From assembly GCF_024807225.1 (NCBI RefSeq), contig NZ_JANUCO010000001.1:1116001-1180000 (forward strand): 64,000 bases of DNA, in the 5' to 3' direction. Below are positions 54,078 through 63,183 of the stretch, one piece after another. The translations under genes were made by a program, and so were the position numbers. This stretch comes from Chryseobacterium ginsenosidimutans. GTDB taxonomy: Bacteria > Bacteroidota > Bacteroidia > Flavobacteriales > Weeksellaceae. Each line of letters begins with the position of its first letter. The first letter of the stretch is position 1. The notes under the pieces are model-generated. The model saw only the letters and a program-made list of their open reading frames with translations, was not told where the DNA came from and searched no databases.

Positions 54078-54869
54078 ATGAAGAAAACTATTATTACATA
54101 TATAATACTGTTATCAGTTATTTTACTTTCATGTAGGCCGAAGCAGAATATGGTATATATGTCAAAACATGACATGACAGAGGAAGTTAACATGGCAAAG
54201 TTTCAGGGTTTGCATATTCAGGAAGGGGATGTACTTCTCATTCTTGTTTCTGCATTGGATGAAATTGCCGTAAAACCTTTCAATCTTAATACAGTAAATA
54301 AGGTAGGAAGCGAATCTAACGCAGGAATAAACCAATATGTACAGCCAAGTGAATATTTGGTAAATGAAGAAGGAAATATATATTTTCCGGTAATAGGAAA
54401 TGTATATGCTAAAGGAATGACTCAGATACAACTAAAACAAGATCTGGAGGCTCGATTAAAAAGGTATCTTACTGACCCTATGGTTACAATTACCCTGAAA
54501 AACTTCAATGTAAGTATTTTAGGAGAAGTAAAAAATCCTGGGCAGAAGGAAAGCGTTTCCCAAAAGATTAATATCTTTCAGGCATTAGGTTTGGCGGGTG
54601 ATATGACGGATTATGGAGATCGTACAAATGTGAAGCTTATCCGTACAGGAGACGATGGGGTTGACCAAATTGTTCAAATTGATCTTACCAGATCCGATAT
54701 CGTTAGTTCGCCTTATTATTACATGAAGCAAAACGACATATTATATGTACAGCCGGATAAAAACAAACAAGTTCTGGCAAACACTAATCCGAATAGAGCT
54801 CTTACGTTCCAGATTATTGGGGCATTATTAACGGCAGGAACCCTTATTATTGCGTTAACACGAAAATAA
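54078..54869 (+). CDS. Wza-type polysaccharide export lipoprotein
   Basis: 263 residues. Signal peptide with lipobox (LLSVILLSCRP). Polysaccharide export domain (QEGDVLLILV, then EYLVNEEGNIYFPVIGNVYAKGM cut, about 55-140), then SLBB-like domain (VSILGEVKNPGQKE), and a C-terminal membrane segment (FQIIGALLTAGTLIIAL). Forms the outer-membrane channel for polysaccharide export. Two bases before wzc. Confidence 0.92.
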   Translation: MKKTIITYIILLSVILLSCRPKQNMVYMSKHDMTEEVNMAKFQGLHIQEGDVLLILVSALDEIAVKPFNLNTVNKVGSESNAGINQYVQPSEYLVNEEGNIYFPVIGNVYAKGMTQIQLKQDLEARLKRYLTDPMVTITLKNFNVSILGEVKNPGQKESVSQKINIFQALGLAGDMTDYGDRTNVKLIRTGDDGVDQIVQIDLTRSDIVSSPYYYMKQNDILYVQPDKNKQVLANTNPNRALTFQIIGALLTAGTLIIALTRK

Positions 54870-54871
54870 AT

Positions 54872-57211
54872 ATGCAGAAGATAGAAATTCAGGCACAAGA
54901 AGAAAGATTAGATATTAGGAAAGTTGTATCTAAATATCTGTATAAATGGCCGTGGTTTATTGCCTCTGTATTGTTATTCTTAGCAGGGACTTATGTTTAT
55001 CTGAGGTATAGTGTCCCTCAATACCAATCAAAAACTACCCTTAAATTTGATAAAAAACAAAATGATCTTTCGTCAGCTTTATCCGATCTCGATAATCTTG
55101 GGATAGGTTTAGGTAATGCTGATGAGCTGAAAAGTGAGGCAGCGGTTGTGAATTCGAGACCCATACTCATGCAGGTTGTACAAAATCTTAATCTCAATGT
55201 AGAGTATTACAATTCGGGAGAAATTAAAGATTCGCAGCTATTTTCCAATGTTCCCATAACTGCAAAGATTATAACTTATAATAACAATAAAAAATTCGTA
55301 TCCTCTCAATACACGATAACAAGTGTAAAAGGCGATGAATTTACTCTTACAAGTCAGAAAAAAGAAAGTTTTAAGGGAAAATTCAATATTCCTTTACAGT
55401 TGGACTTTGGAATAGTGGTATTACAAAGAAATCATTCTCTTCCTTTTAAACCGGAATACAAAATTATTTTTTGGAATCCGATCGAGAAGGTAAAAAAACT
55501 GGAAAAAACAATTCAGGTTAATTTACCGGATGAAAAGGCAATGTTGATGGATATCAGTCTGATCGGTTCTCTTTCTGAGAAATCAGAAGCTATTCTGAAT
55601 GAAGTGACAAAGCAATATAATATCGACGGGCAACGAGATAAAAATTTACAAGCTGAGAATACTCAGAAGTTTATTGATAAAAGGCTTGAGGTGATCACCA
55701 GAGACCTTTCCGGAGTAGAAAACCAGAAAGAAGATTTCCAAAACCGCAATCGTATTGTTGATTTGCAGGCACAGGCAGAGCTCGCGCTTCAAAATACAAG
55801 TGAAAATACCAAAGCTCTTCTTCTTCAGCAGACGCAGCTTGATCTCCTGAACTCTCTTACAGCAGAAGCTTCGAAAAACACGAATCAGCTTATGCCGTCT
55901 AATTTAGGATTAAGCCCTTCATTGGAGCAATCGATTTCTCAGTATAACCAACTTCTTATCACGAGAAACAAAACCATGAAGCAGGCAACCAATGAAAACC
56001 CTGCTGTCATAGAAATGAACAAAGAAATTGTTTCATTAAAGGATATCATTCGCGACAATATTCACGAACAGAAAACAGCTGTACAGGCGGGTATTTCTCA
56101 ACTTCAGAATCAAATCACGACCAGCAATAGCGTCATAGAAAAAGTTCCTGGTCAATCTAAAGTGTACAGAGGAATTGAACGTCAACAGACTCTTAAAGAA
56201 CAACTCTTTTTATTCTTACTTCAAAAAAGGGAAGAAAACGCAATCAATCTGTCAGTAGATGTACCGAAAGCCAAAATTGTAAACCCTGCCTTTACAGAAG
56301 ATATTCCGGTATCACCTAAAAGAGGTGTTCTTCTTCCGGGAGCTTTGTTCTTGGGATTATTAATTCCTTTTGCAATTTTCTATATCCTATTTGGGTTAGA
56401 TGACAAGATTTATTCAAGAGATGATATTAAGGAACGTTCCAAATTAGGTATTTTGGTAGATATACCATCACTTAAAGACAGTGAAAACCATTTGGTACAG
56501 AAAAACGACTTTTCGGAGTTGGCGGAAGCATTCAGGGTACTTGTTTCCAACCTTAAGTTTGTTTTACCTGTAAAAGATTCTGCGAAAGTTATTATAGTAA
56601 CTTCTTCGGTAAAAGGAGAAGGGAAAACCCTTGTCTCTGTGAATCTTGCCCTTACTTTAGCCAATAAAAACGGAAGAGGTCTTTTGATAGGTTCAGATAT
56701 TCGTAATCCTCAGCTTCAGAGATATGATAGTGAACCAACGAGAAGAAAAGGTCTTACAGAATATTTATATGATGATTCGGTAAATGTTGAGGAGCTTATC
56801 CATACATCAACAACCAATCCTTCATGTGATGTGATTTATGCAGGAACAATTCCTCCGAATCCTCAGGAACTACTTTCCAACGGAAGATATCAGAAGCTTA
56901 TCGCTCAGATGTCTTCTCAATATACTTATATTATTATTGACTCTGCACCGCTTATGCTGGTCTCAGATACACTAAGTATCGCTGATACCGCAGATGCGAC
57001 TTTATACGTAGTAAGATCAGGAGAATCAAGAAATATATTGATTGATTTTGCTAACGATCTGGTGAATGACAAGAAATTGAACAATGTATCTTTTGTCATT
57101 AACGATGTTTCAAAACGCGCAGGAGGTTACGGATATAATTACAGCTATGGCTATGGTTACAGTCAAACGAAGGATAAGAAAAGTTGGTGGAAGAAAATGT
57201 TTAAATCATAG
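54872..57211 (+). CDS. Wzc-type exopolysaccharide tyrosine autokinase
   Basis: 779 residues. Wzz domain with two membrane segments (about 25-45 and 490-512), a long periplasmic coiled-coil part (GNVR region), then a BY-kinase with Walker A SSVKGEGKTLVS near residue 576, Walker A' LLIGSDIRNPQ near 605 (Asp present), and Walker B YIIIDSAPL near 690. The C-terminus is a Tyr-rich tail (GYGYNYSYGYGYSQ), the autophosphorylation cluster. It regulates polymerisation and export with Wza. Followed two bases later by the WbpP-like gene. Confidence 0.93.
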   Translation: MQKIEIQAQEERLDIRKVVSKYLYKWPWFIASVLLFLAGTYVYLRYSVPQYQSKTTLKFDKKQNDLSSALSDLDNLGIGLGNADELKSEAAVVNSRPILMQVVQNLNLNVEYYNSGEIKDSQLFSNVPITAKIITYNNNKKFVSSQYTITSVKGDEFTLTSQKKESFKGKFNIPLQLDFGIVVLQRNHSLPFKPEYKIIFWNPIEKVKKLEKTIQVNLPDEKAMLMDISLIGSLSEKSEAILNEVTKQYNIDGQRDKNLQAENTQKFIDKRLEVITRDLSGVENQKEDFQNRNRIVDLQAQAELALQNTSENTKALLLQQTQLDLLNSLTAEASKNTNQLMPSNLGLSPSLEQSISQYNQLLITRNKTMKQATNENPAVIEMNKEIVSLKDIIRDNIHEQKTAVQAGISQLQNQITTSNSVIEKVPGQSKVYRGIERQQTLKEQLFLFLLQKREENAINLSVDVPKAKIVNPAFTEDIPVSPKRGVLLPGALFLGLLIPFAIFYILFGLDDKIYSRDDIKERSKLGILVDIPSLKDSENHLVQKNDFSELAEAFRVLVSNLKFVLPVKDSAKVIIVTSSVKGEGKTLVSVNLALTLANKNGRGLLIGSDIRNPQLQRYDSEPTRRKGLTEYLYDDSVNVEELIHTSTTNPSCDVIYAGTIPPNPQELLSNGRYQKLIAQMSSQYTYIIIDSAPLMLVSDTLSIADTADATLYVVRSGESRNILIDFANDLVNDKKLNNVSFVINDVSKRAGGYGYNYSYGYGYSQTKDKKSWWKKMFKS

Positions 57212-57213
57212 AA

Positions 57214-58182
57214 ATGCATAAAATTTTAATTACAGGCGGAGCTGGTTTTATTGGTTCTAACTTAACCGAATATTTTTTAAATAAAGGCTATTACGTAGTT
57301 TGTTTAGATAATTTTGAAACAGGTCATCGTCACAATGTCGAGCCTTTTCTTCAAAACCCAAATTACAAACTAATTGAAGGTGATATACGCGACTTGGAAA
57401 CCTGCCAAAAAGCAGTAGAAAATGTAGATTATGTGTTACATGAGGCTGCATTAGGTTCTGTTCCAAGATCTATTAAAAATCCTATCACAAGTAATGATGT
57501 GAATGTTTCAGGTTTTTTAAATATGTTGATTGCTGCGCGTGACGCCAATGTAAAACGTTTCGTATATGCTGCTTCATCATCTACGTATGGTGACTCTGCA
57601 TCATTACCGAAAGTAGAAGACGTAATCGGAAAACCATTATCACCTTACGCCATTACCAAATATGTCAATGAATTATACGCTGATGTATTCTCAAAAACAT
57701 ACGGAATGGAGTGTATCGGTTTAAGATATTTCAACGTATTCGGACGCAGACAAGATCCCAACGGAGCTTATGCAGCCGTGATTCCTTTATTTATAAAACA
57801 ATTCATGAATCATGAATCTCCTAAAATCAATGGAACGGGAGATTATTCGCGTGATTTCACTTACATTGATAATGTCATTCAGATGAATGAACTAGCGATG
57901 TTAACTGAAAATCCGGAAGCAATCAATACAGTCTATAATACAGCAGTCGGAGATCGTACAACATTGAATGATCTTATTGGATACCTTAAAAAATATTTAA
58001 GCGAATTCGATGAAAAAATTGCCGAAGTTGATGCTACTTATGGCCCGAACCGTGTCGGTGATATACCGCACTCATTAGCTTCGGTTGAAAAAGCAGAAAA
58101 ATTATTAGGATATCAACCTACCCATACTATAGAAAAAGGCTTACAGGAAGCTATAAGCTGGTATTGGGAAAATTTAAAATAA
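57214..58182 (+). CDS. WbpP-like UDP-GlcNAc 4-epimerase
   Basis: 322 residues, extended SDR. NAD motif TGGAGFIGSNL at residue 7, YAASSSTYGDS near 118, and catalytic YAITKYVNEL (YxxxK) near 148. Close to WbpP/TviC, which turn UDP-GlcNAc (or UDP-GlcNAcA) to the Gal configuration. RRQDPNGAYAAVIPLF near 182 is the substrate region. Its 3' end overlaps the upstream part of the dehydrogenase frame, but if the dehydrogenase starts at TTG 58203 the gap is 20 bases. Confidence 0.87.
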   Translation: MHKILITGGAGFIGSNLTEYFLNKGYYVVCLDNFETGHRHNVEPFLQNPNYKLIEGDIRDLETCQKAVENVDYVLHEAALGSVPRSIKNPITSNDVNVSGFLNMLIAARDANVKRFVYAASSSTYGDSASLPKVEDVIGKPLSPYAITKYVNELYADVFSKTYGMECIGLRYFNVFGRRQDPNGAYAAVIPLFIKQFMNHESPKINGTGDYSRDFTYIDNVIQMNELAMLTENPEAINTVYNTAVGDRTTLNDLIGYLKKYLSEFDEKIAEVDATYGPNRVGDIPHSLASVEKAEKLLGYQPTHTIEKGLQEAISWYWENLK

Positions 58183-58202
58183 CATTTTTAAATCGAATCT
58201 TT

Positions 58203-59492
58203 TTGGAAAAACAATTTAAAATTGCCGTTATCGGATTAGGATATGTAGGTCTGCCTTTGGGGAGATTATTTGCAACCCAGTATCCGGTTGTAGGTTTCGA
58301 TATCAATCAAAATAGGATTGAGGAACTGAATACAGGAGTAGACAGTACTTTAGAGGTAGAGCCCGAAGTATTGAAACCCATATTAACACAGGAAAACCCT
58401 TTTCAAGCCGATCAGAATGGATTGTACTGCTCTTATGATATCAATGATATTAAGGATGCAAACGTTTACATTATTACAGTTCCGACTCCGGTTGATAAAC
58501 ACAACCGTCCTGATCTGACGCCTTTGTATAAAGCTTCAGAAACGGTAGGTAAGGTATTATCTAAAGGGGATATTGTGATTTATGAATCTACCGTATATCC
58601 CGGCGCTACTGAAGAAGAATGTATTCCTGTTTTGGAAAAGGTTTCAGGAATGAAATTTAACGAAGACTTCTTTGCAGGCTATTCTCCGGAACGTATTAAT
58701 CCCGGAGATAAAGAACATACGGTAGAAAAAATCTTAAAAGTGACTTCTGGTTCGACACCCGAAATCGGAGAAATTGTAGATTCTTTATATAGATCTGTAA
58801 TTATTGCAGGAACCCATTTGGCACCAACAATCAAGATCGCTGAAGCAGCCAAAGTAATTGAGAATTCACAAAGAGATATTAATATTGCTTTTGTGAATGA
58901 ATTGGCAAAAATTTTCAATCTTTTGGAAATTGATACTCATGCTGTATTAAAAGCTGCCGGAACGAAGTGGAACTTTTTACCTTTCAAACCCGGATTAGTA
59001 GGCGGTCACTGTATCGGAGTCGATCCTTATTACTTGGCACAAAAAGCACAGGAAAATGGGTATCACCCGGAAATTATATTAGCAGGACGTCGTCTTAACG
59101 ATTCAATGGGGCAATATGTTGCTTCACAGTTGGTGAAAACGATGATTAAAAAGAAGCTTACTATAAATGACGCTAAAGTTTTAAACTTAGGAATCACTTT
59201 TAAAGAAAACTGCCCGGATGTACGTAATACAAAAGCGGTAGATGTGATTCGTGGGCTTGAGGACTATGCATTGCAGGTAACTACTTTTGATCCGTGGGCT
59301 GATCCTGCGGAAGTAAAGCATGAATACGGTCTTACAGTTGTCAATGAGATTCCGGATGAGAAGTTTGATGCGATTATTCTTACCGTTGCACACAACGAGT
59401 TTATGAATTTAGATTTACGTAAGCATTTAAAAGAAGGAGGGGTGATTTATGATGTAAAGGGAATTTTAGAAGAATGTGATTCTAGACTGTAA
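58203..59492 (+). CDS. WbpO/TviB-like UDP-N-acetyl-sugar 6-dehydrogenase
   Basis: 429 residues from TTG at 58203 (MEKQFKIAVIGLGYVGLPLG; the reading frame is open from 58164). NAD-binding GLGYVGLPLG, EEC loop ESTVYPGATEEECIPVLE, YSPERINPGD near 160, and catalytic Cys in GGHCIGVDPYYLA near 257. With WbpP this pair is known to make UDP-GalNAcA (Pseudomonas O6, Vi antigen). The TTG start gives the family's usual N-terminus; the earlier start would overlap wbpP by 19 bases. Confidence 0.9.
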   Translation: MEKQFKIAVIGLGYVGLPLGRLFATQYPVVGFDINQNRIEELNTGVDSTLEVEPEVLKPILTQENPFQADQNGLYCSYDINDIKDANVYIITVPTPVDKHNRPDLTPLYKASETVGKVLSKGDIVIYESTVYPGATEEECIPVLEKVSGMKFNEDFFAGYSPERINPGDKEHTVEKILKVTSGSTPEIGEIVDSLYRSVIIAGTHLAPTIKIAEAAKVIENSQRDINIAFVNELAKIFNLLEIDTHAVLKAAGTKWNFLPFKPGLVGGHCIGVDPYYLAQKAQENGYHPEIILAGRRLNDSMGQYVASQLVKTMIKKKLTINDAKVLNLGITFKENCPDVRNTKAVDVIRGLEDYALQVTTFDPWADPAEVKHEYGLTVVNEIPDEKFDAIILTVAHNEFMNLDLRKHLKEGGVIYDVKGILEECDSRL

Positions 59493-59572
59493 GATAATAA
59501 ATATAAGAATTTATTGAATAATATTATTTATTATAAACCGCAATTATAGCACACTTTAATAAGGTTGTTTGA

Positions 59573-60460
59573 ATGAATTTAGATAAGACTTTAATTATAT
59601 ATGATTCTATACAGTACTTTGTACCCAGTATAGAAAAGAAAGGGGTGAGATGTTTCCCATCCTTCAGAAAGGTTAATAAGATCGAAAAAATTTTTAGAAA
59701 AATTTCATTCAAAACTGGCATTAAAAAAAGTGGTTGGTATGGTGACTGGAGAAAGCATGTTACAACTATTGATACTGTAATTATATTTGCAACTAACCGA
59801 TTTGATTTTATCGAATATCTTGCAGATAATTACCCCGATATACGCATTATAGTATGGTATTGGAATCCTGTTTTTAGGTGTTTTGACCCGAGTAAATTAA
59901 AAAGAAAAAATATAGAATACTGGTCTTTTGATGAAGATGACTGTAAAAAATATAATTTGAAGTTTAATACTACATTTTATTTTGACAATATTGATGTTGA
60001 TAAAAATGAAGCAATAAAATTTGATGTAATTTTTCTAGGTGCAGATAAAAAAAGAAAATCTGTTTTAGATAAAATAAATAAAGACTTGACTGCCATTAAA
60101 ATTAAAACATTGTTTCATATTGTACCGGATAAAGGTCAACCAAATCCTCAAGATATTAAACCTTTACCTTATTATGATTATTTAAAGCTAGTTTCTCAGT
60201 CAAGCTGTATCCTTGATTATATACAGGCAGGGCAATCAGGAAATACTTTAAGACCAATGGAGTCCATCTTTTTTAGAAAAAAACTGATAACGAATGACAA
60301 AAATATTAGAAAGGAGCGCTTTTATGATCCTGCTAATATTTTTATACTGGATCATGATAATTTCGAAAATATAAATGATTTTATTAATGGTTCATATCAT
60401 GAAATAAGGTCAGAATTAGTTAATTATTATGACTTTTCTACTTGGTTAAATAGATTTTAA
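59573..60460 (+). CDS. Glycosyltransferase-like protein of capsule locus
   Basis: 295 residues, cytoplasmic. The C-terminal part FDVIFLGADKKRKSV and QAGQSGNTLRPMESIFFRKKLITND (cut) resembles GT-B-type polysaccharide biosynthesis proteins, with a conserved E near 240 and NDKNIRKERFYDPANIFILD following. I cannot name donor or acceptor. Strongly AT-rich and Lys/Ile/Asn-rich, unlike wbpO; likely part of the serotype-variable set. Starts 80 bases after wbpO. Confidence 0.65.
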   Translation: MNLDKTLIIYDSIQYFVPSIEKKGVRCFPSFRKVNKIEKIFRKISFKTGIKKSGWYGDWRKHVTTIDTVIIFATNRFDFIEYLADNYPDIRIIVWYWNPVFRCFDPSKLKRKNIEYWSFDEDDCKKYNLKFNTTFYFDNIDVDKNEAIKFDVIFLGADKKRKSVLDKINKDLTAIKIKTLFHIVPDKGQPNPQDIKPLPYYDYLKLVSQSSCILDYIQAGQSGNTLRPMESIFFRKKLITNDKNIRKERFYDPANIFILDHDNFENINDFINGSYHEIRSELVNYYDFSTWLNRF

Positions 60461-60465
60461 TTTTT

Positions 60466-61866
60466 ATGAATAATTTCTTAAAAGCATTTTTATCCTTTGG
60501 ATTGGCAACATCTATTGAAAAGTTGTTAGGTTTTATTCTTCTGCCTATCTATACTAAGTATTTCAATGCAACGGAGTATGGTATTATAGATATGATAGGA
60601 ACTATTTTACAGGTTACTTGTATATTTGGCTTATTACAACTGGAAACGTCTCTACAAAGATATTATTATGAATATAATTCTCTTAAGAAGAAATTATTGG
60701 TTTCTACTGTTTATTATTGGATTTCAGCTTGTTCAATAGTTATTGGTTTATTAATATTTTTTATCTCACCTTTTTTATCACAGTGGCTTTTTGGAAGCGT
60801 TGAATATTCTCTGTTGATTAAAACAATAGCAATACAACTTCCATTAACTAACATAAGTATGCTGGGACTTGTTCTATTACGATTTGAAAAAGAGAATGTA
60901 AAATTTTTAATAGTTATTGTTACAAAAGTTGTTACAACATTATTGTTTGTCTATATTTTTATTATTTACCTTAAATTGGGGTTAAAAGGAGTATTTATCG
61001 CACAGGTAAGCGCTATATTTTGTTCGACTGCCTTGGTCACGTTTTATGTTCGTAAACAATTTGTATACAAATTATCTAATATAATGTCCCGTAAAAATTT
61101 GCAATATGCTTTGCCTCAATTTCCCGCAAGAGTAGGGAGTATGGTGTTAGGTCAGGCTAATCGCTTTTTTATGTTGGGATACTTATCTTTAGCGGCTATT
61201 GGTATTTATTCTGTGTCTATGAAACTTGCATCTTCGATACAGTTGGTGAATACAGCTTTCATTATGGCATGGGCTCCTTTCATGCATGCTCAGTTTAAAA
61301 AGGATAACAACAAAAAGTTGTTTGCCGATGTATTCCCAATTGTTGTTGGGGTTACTTTCCTATTTGTTTGTTTGATCAGTTTATTTTCTCTGGAACTGGT
61401 TAAATTACTAGCAACAAAAGAATTTTATTCAGCATATAAGTATGTAGGCGGGCTATCATTATTCTTTTCATTATATATAATTAAAGAAACGGTTGATATA
61501 GGTCCTAAAATAAAGGAAAAAACAAAATATTTATCCTTTACTTTTATTTTATCAGTAATTGTTAATATTATCTCTCTTTTTGTCTTAATTCAACTGTTAG
61601 AATTAAAAGGCGTTGTTTTAGCTATGGTGATTACCAATTTATTTTTAGTAATCTTATCTTGGTTTATTTCCAATAAGCTTTACCCAATACCTTTTAGTAT
61701 AGTTAAGTTCGTACTAATGTTAGTACCTACATTGATTGTAGTTATATTGATCATGTACATTGAAATTAGTTTATTTATAAGAGTATTAATAGGAATAGGA
61801 ATTTGTTCGTTCTTTGGAATAAATCTAATATTTGCGTATAAAAAGACAAAGGAAATAACAGAATGA
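60466..61866 (+). CDS. wzx: Wzx-type oligosaccharide flippase
   Basis: 466 residues, about 12-14 membrane segments. N-terminus MNNFLKAFLSFGLATSIEKLLGFILLPIYT (quoted in part) and Y-x-A-T-E-Y-G are typical of polysaccharide transporters of the MATE-like PST family. It would move the lipid-linked repeat unit across the inner membrane. Its stop codon overlaps the downstream ATG by four bases (ATGA). Confidence 0.86.
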   Translation: MNNFLKAFLSFGLATSIEKLLGFILLPIYTKYFNATEYGIIDMIGTILQVTCIFGLLQLETSLQRYYYEYNSLKKKLLVSTVYYWISACSIVIGLLIFFISPFLSQWLFGSVEYSLLIKTIAIQLPLTNISMLGLVLLRFEKENVKFLIVIVTKVVTTLLFVYIFIIYLKLGLKGVFIAQVSAIFCSTALVTFYVRKQFVYKLSNIMSRKNLQYALPQFPARVGSMVLGQANRFFMLGYLSLAAIGIYSVSMKLASSIQLVNTAFIMAWAPFMHAQFKKDNNKKLFADVFPIVVGVTFLFVCLISLFSLELVKLLATKEFYSAYKYVGGLSLFFSLYIIKETVDIGPKIKEKTKYLSFTFILSVIVNIISLFVLIQLLELKGVVLAMVITNLFLVILSWFISNKLYPIPFSIVKFVLMLVPTLIVVILIMYIEISLFIRVLIGIGICSFFGINLIFAYKKTKEITE

Positions 61867-63059
61867 TTTACTTAATAGTCTTTATTTATTTATTTATACT
61901 CTCTATATCTTTTGACTTTTTAAAAGCTAAAGGACCTAAAAACTTTTTTTATTACCTGTCAATGATTATCCTTATTCTTATTGCAGGTTTGAGATGGAAA
62001 GTTGGAGGAGATTCTTTAGTATATCAGGATAGATTTGAAAAACTAATTTATCCAATATATCAATTGGGCAATACAAATTTTCTTAAAGTAGGATGGGAAC
62101 CGGGATATATTTTGGTAAATTCTTTATGCAAAACAATTGTTCCTGAGTTTTGGTTTTTTCAATTGGTACAGGCGACATTTGTTAACATTTTTGTTTTTCA
62201 ATTCTTTAAGCGCTATACACAGTTTTATTTTACAGCTGTTTTGTTTTATTCTGTGTTGTATTATTTCTATTTTAATATGGAAATTTTAAGAGAAATAATT
62301 CCGATATGCATTTTTGCCAGATTTATGTTTCCGGCACTGAAGGAAGAAAATCACAAAAAATATTATATAGTGAATATTATAATGATTTTTTTCCATACTT
62401 CTGCAGTGGTTTTGCTGTTGCTTCCTTTTCTTAGTAAGTTTAAGTTAGATAAAAAAGGACTAATTATTTTAGGTGTTGCGGTATTAATAACTACGGCATT
62501 ATTTTCATTATTTCCTAATATTGCAGGTGTTTTTGCTTTTACAGATAGCTTATCATCAAAATTTGTTAAATATTCTAGATATTCCCTAAGTATCAACGGG
62601 ATGATTTATAATTTCATTATTTTTGCTTTATTCCCATATTATCTTATTAAGCTGAATGAAAAATATTATGATAAGTTGGATTTTGAAAAATTAATTTTTC
62701 CTTACTTTTTTATAATTTCTATTTATATTTCTTATTCCGGGTTTGGTCGTTTTATTAATTATTTTGGATTATTTATGTTGGTGTTTTTTGTAAATACACT
62801 GTATTTGGTAATGCATGTAAGTGTATTTAAAAAAGTGAGATTAATATTAATTCTTTTGTTGTCATTTTGTCCATTATATTATAAATATCAATATTATTCA
62901 ACTTCATACGATCACATTATTAGAGAGGCTAATAAATTTAATATGTATTACCCATATTCAAGTATTTTTAATAAAGAAGATTATTATAAATACAGAGCAA
63001 TTATTCATAGTAGGGGCATGAGCGATTCTTATAACAATTCTAATAAAGGAAAGAATTAA
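61863..63059 (+). CDS. wzy: EpsG-family / Wzy-like O-unit polymerase
   Basis: 398 residues with roughly ten membrane segments. GLRWKVGGDSLVYQDRFEKL near residue 42 is the EpsG signature (R-x-x-V-G-x-D). PIFHTSAVVLLL-type His near 180. Would polymerise repeat units; EpsG proteins take this role in several exopolysaccharide loci. Overlaps wzx by four bases. Highly divergent, so gene symbol is by role. Confidence 0.75.
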   Translation: MIYLIVFIYLFILSISFDFLKAKGPKNFFYYLSMIILILIAGLRWKVGGDSLVYQDRFEKLIYPIYQLGNTNFLKVGWEPGYILVNSLCKTIVPEFWFFQLVQATFVNIFVFQFFKRYTQFYFTAVLFYSVLYYFYFNMEILREIIPICIFARFMFPALKEENHKKYYIVNIIMIFFHTSAVVLLLLPFLSKFKLDKKGLIILGVAVLITTALFSLFPNIAGVFAFTDSLSSKFVKYSRYSLSINGMIYNFIIFALFPYYLIKLNEKYYDKLDFEKLIFPYFFIISIYISYSGFGRFINYFGLFMLVFFVNTLYLVMHVSVFKKVRLILILLLSFCPLYYKYQYYSTSYDHIIREANKFNMYYPYSSIFNKEDYYKYRAIIHSRGMSDSYNNSNKGKN

Positions 63060-63183
63060 AGATAGATGATTGAATTGATAAGAAAATTATTTATTCTGCC
63101 AATATTTGGGAATCACTTTAAATAGTTTTTAGTCTTAAAGTGCTTGTTTATATCTTAAAATTAAATAAAAATCAACTTAAAAA

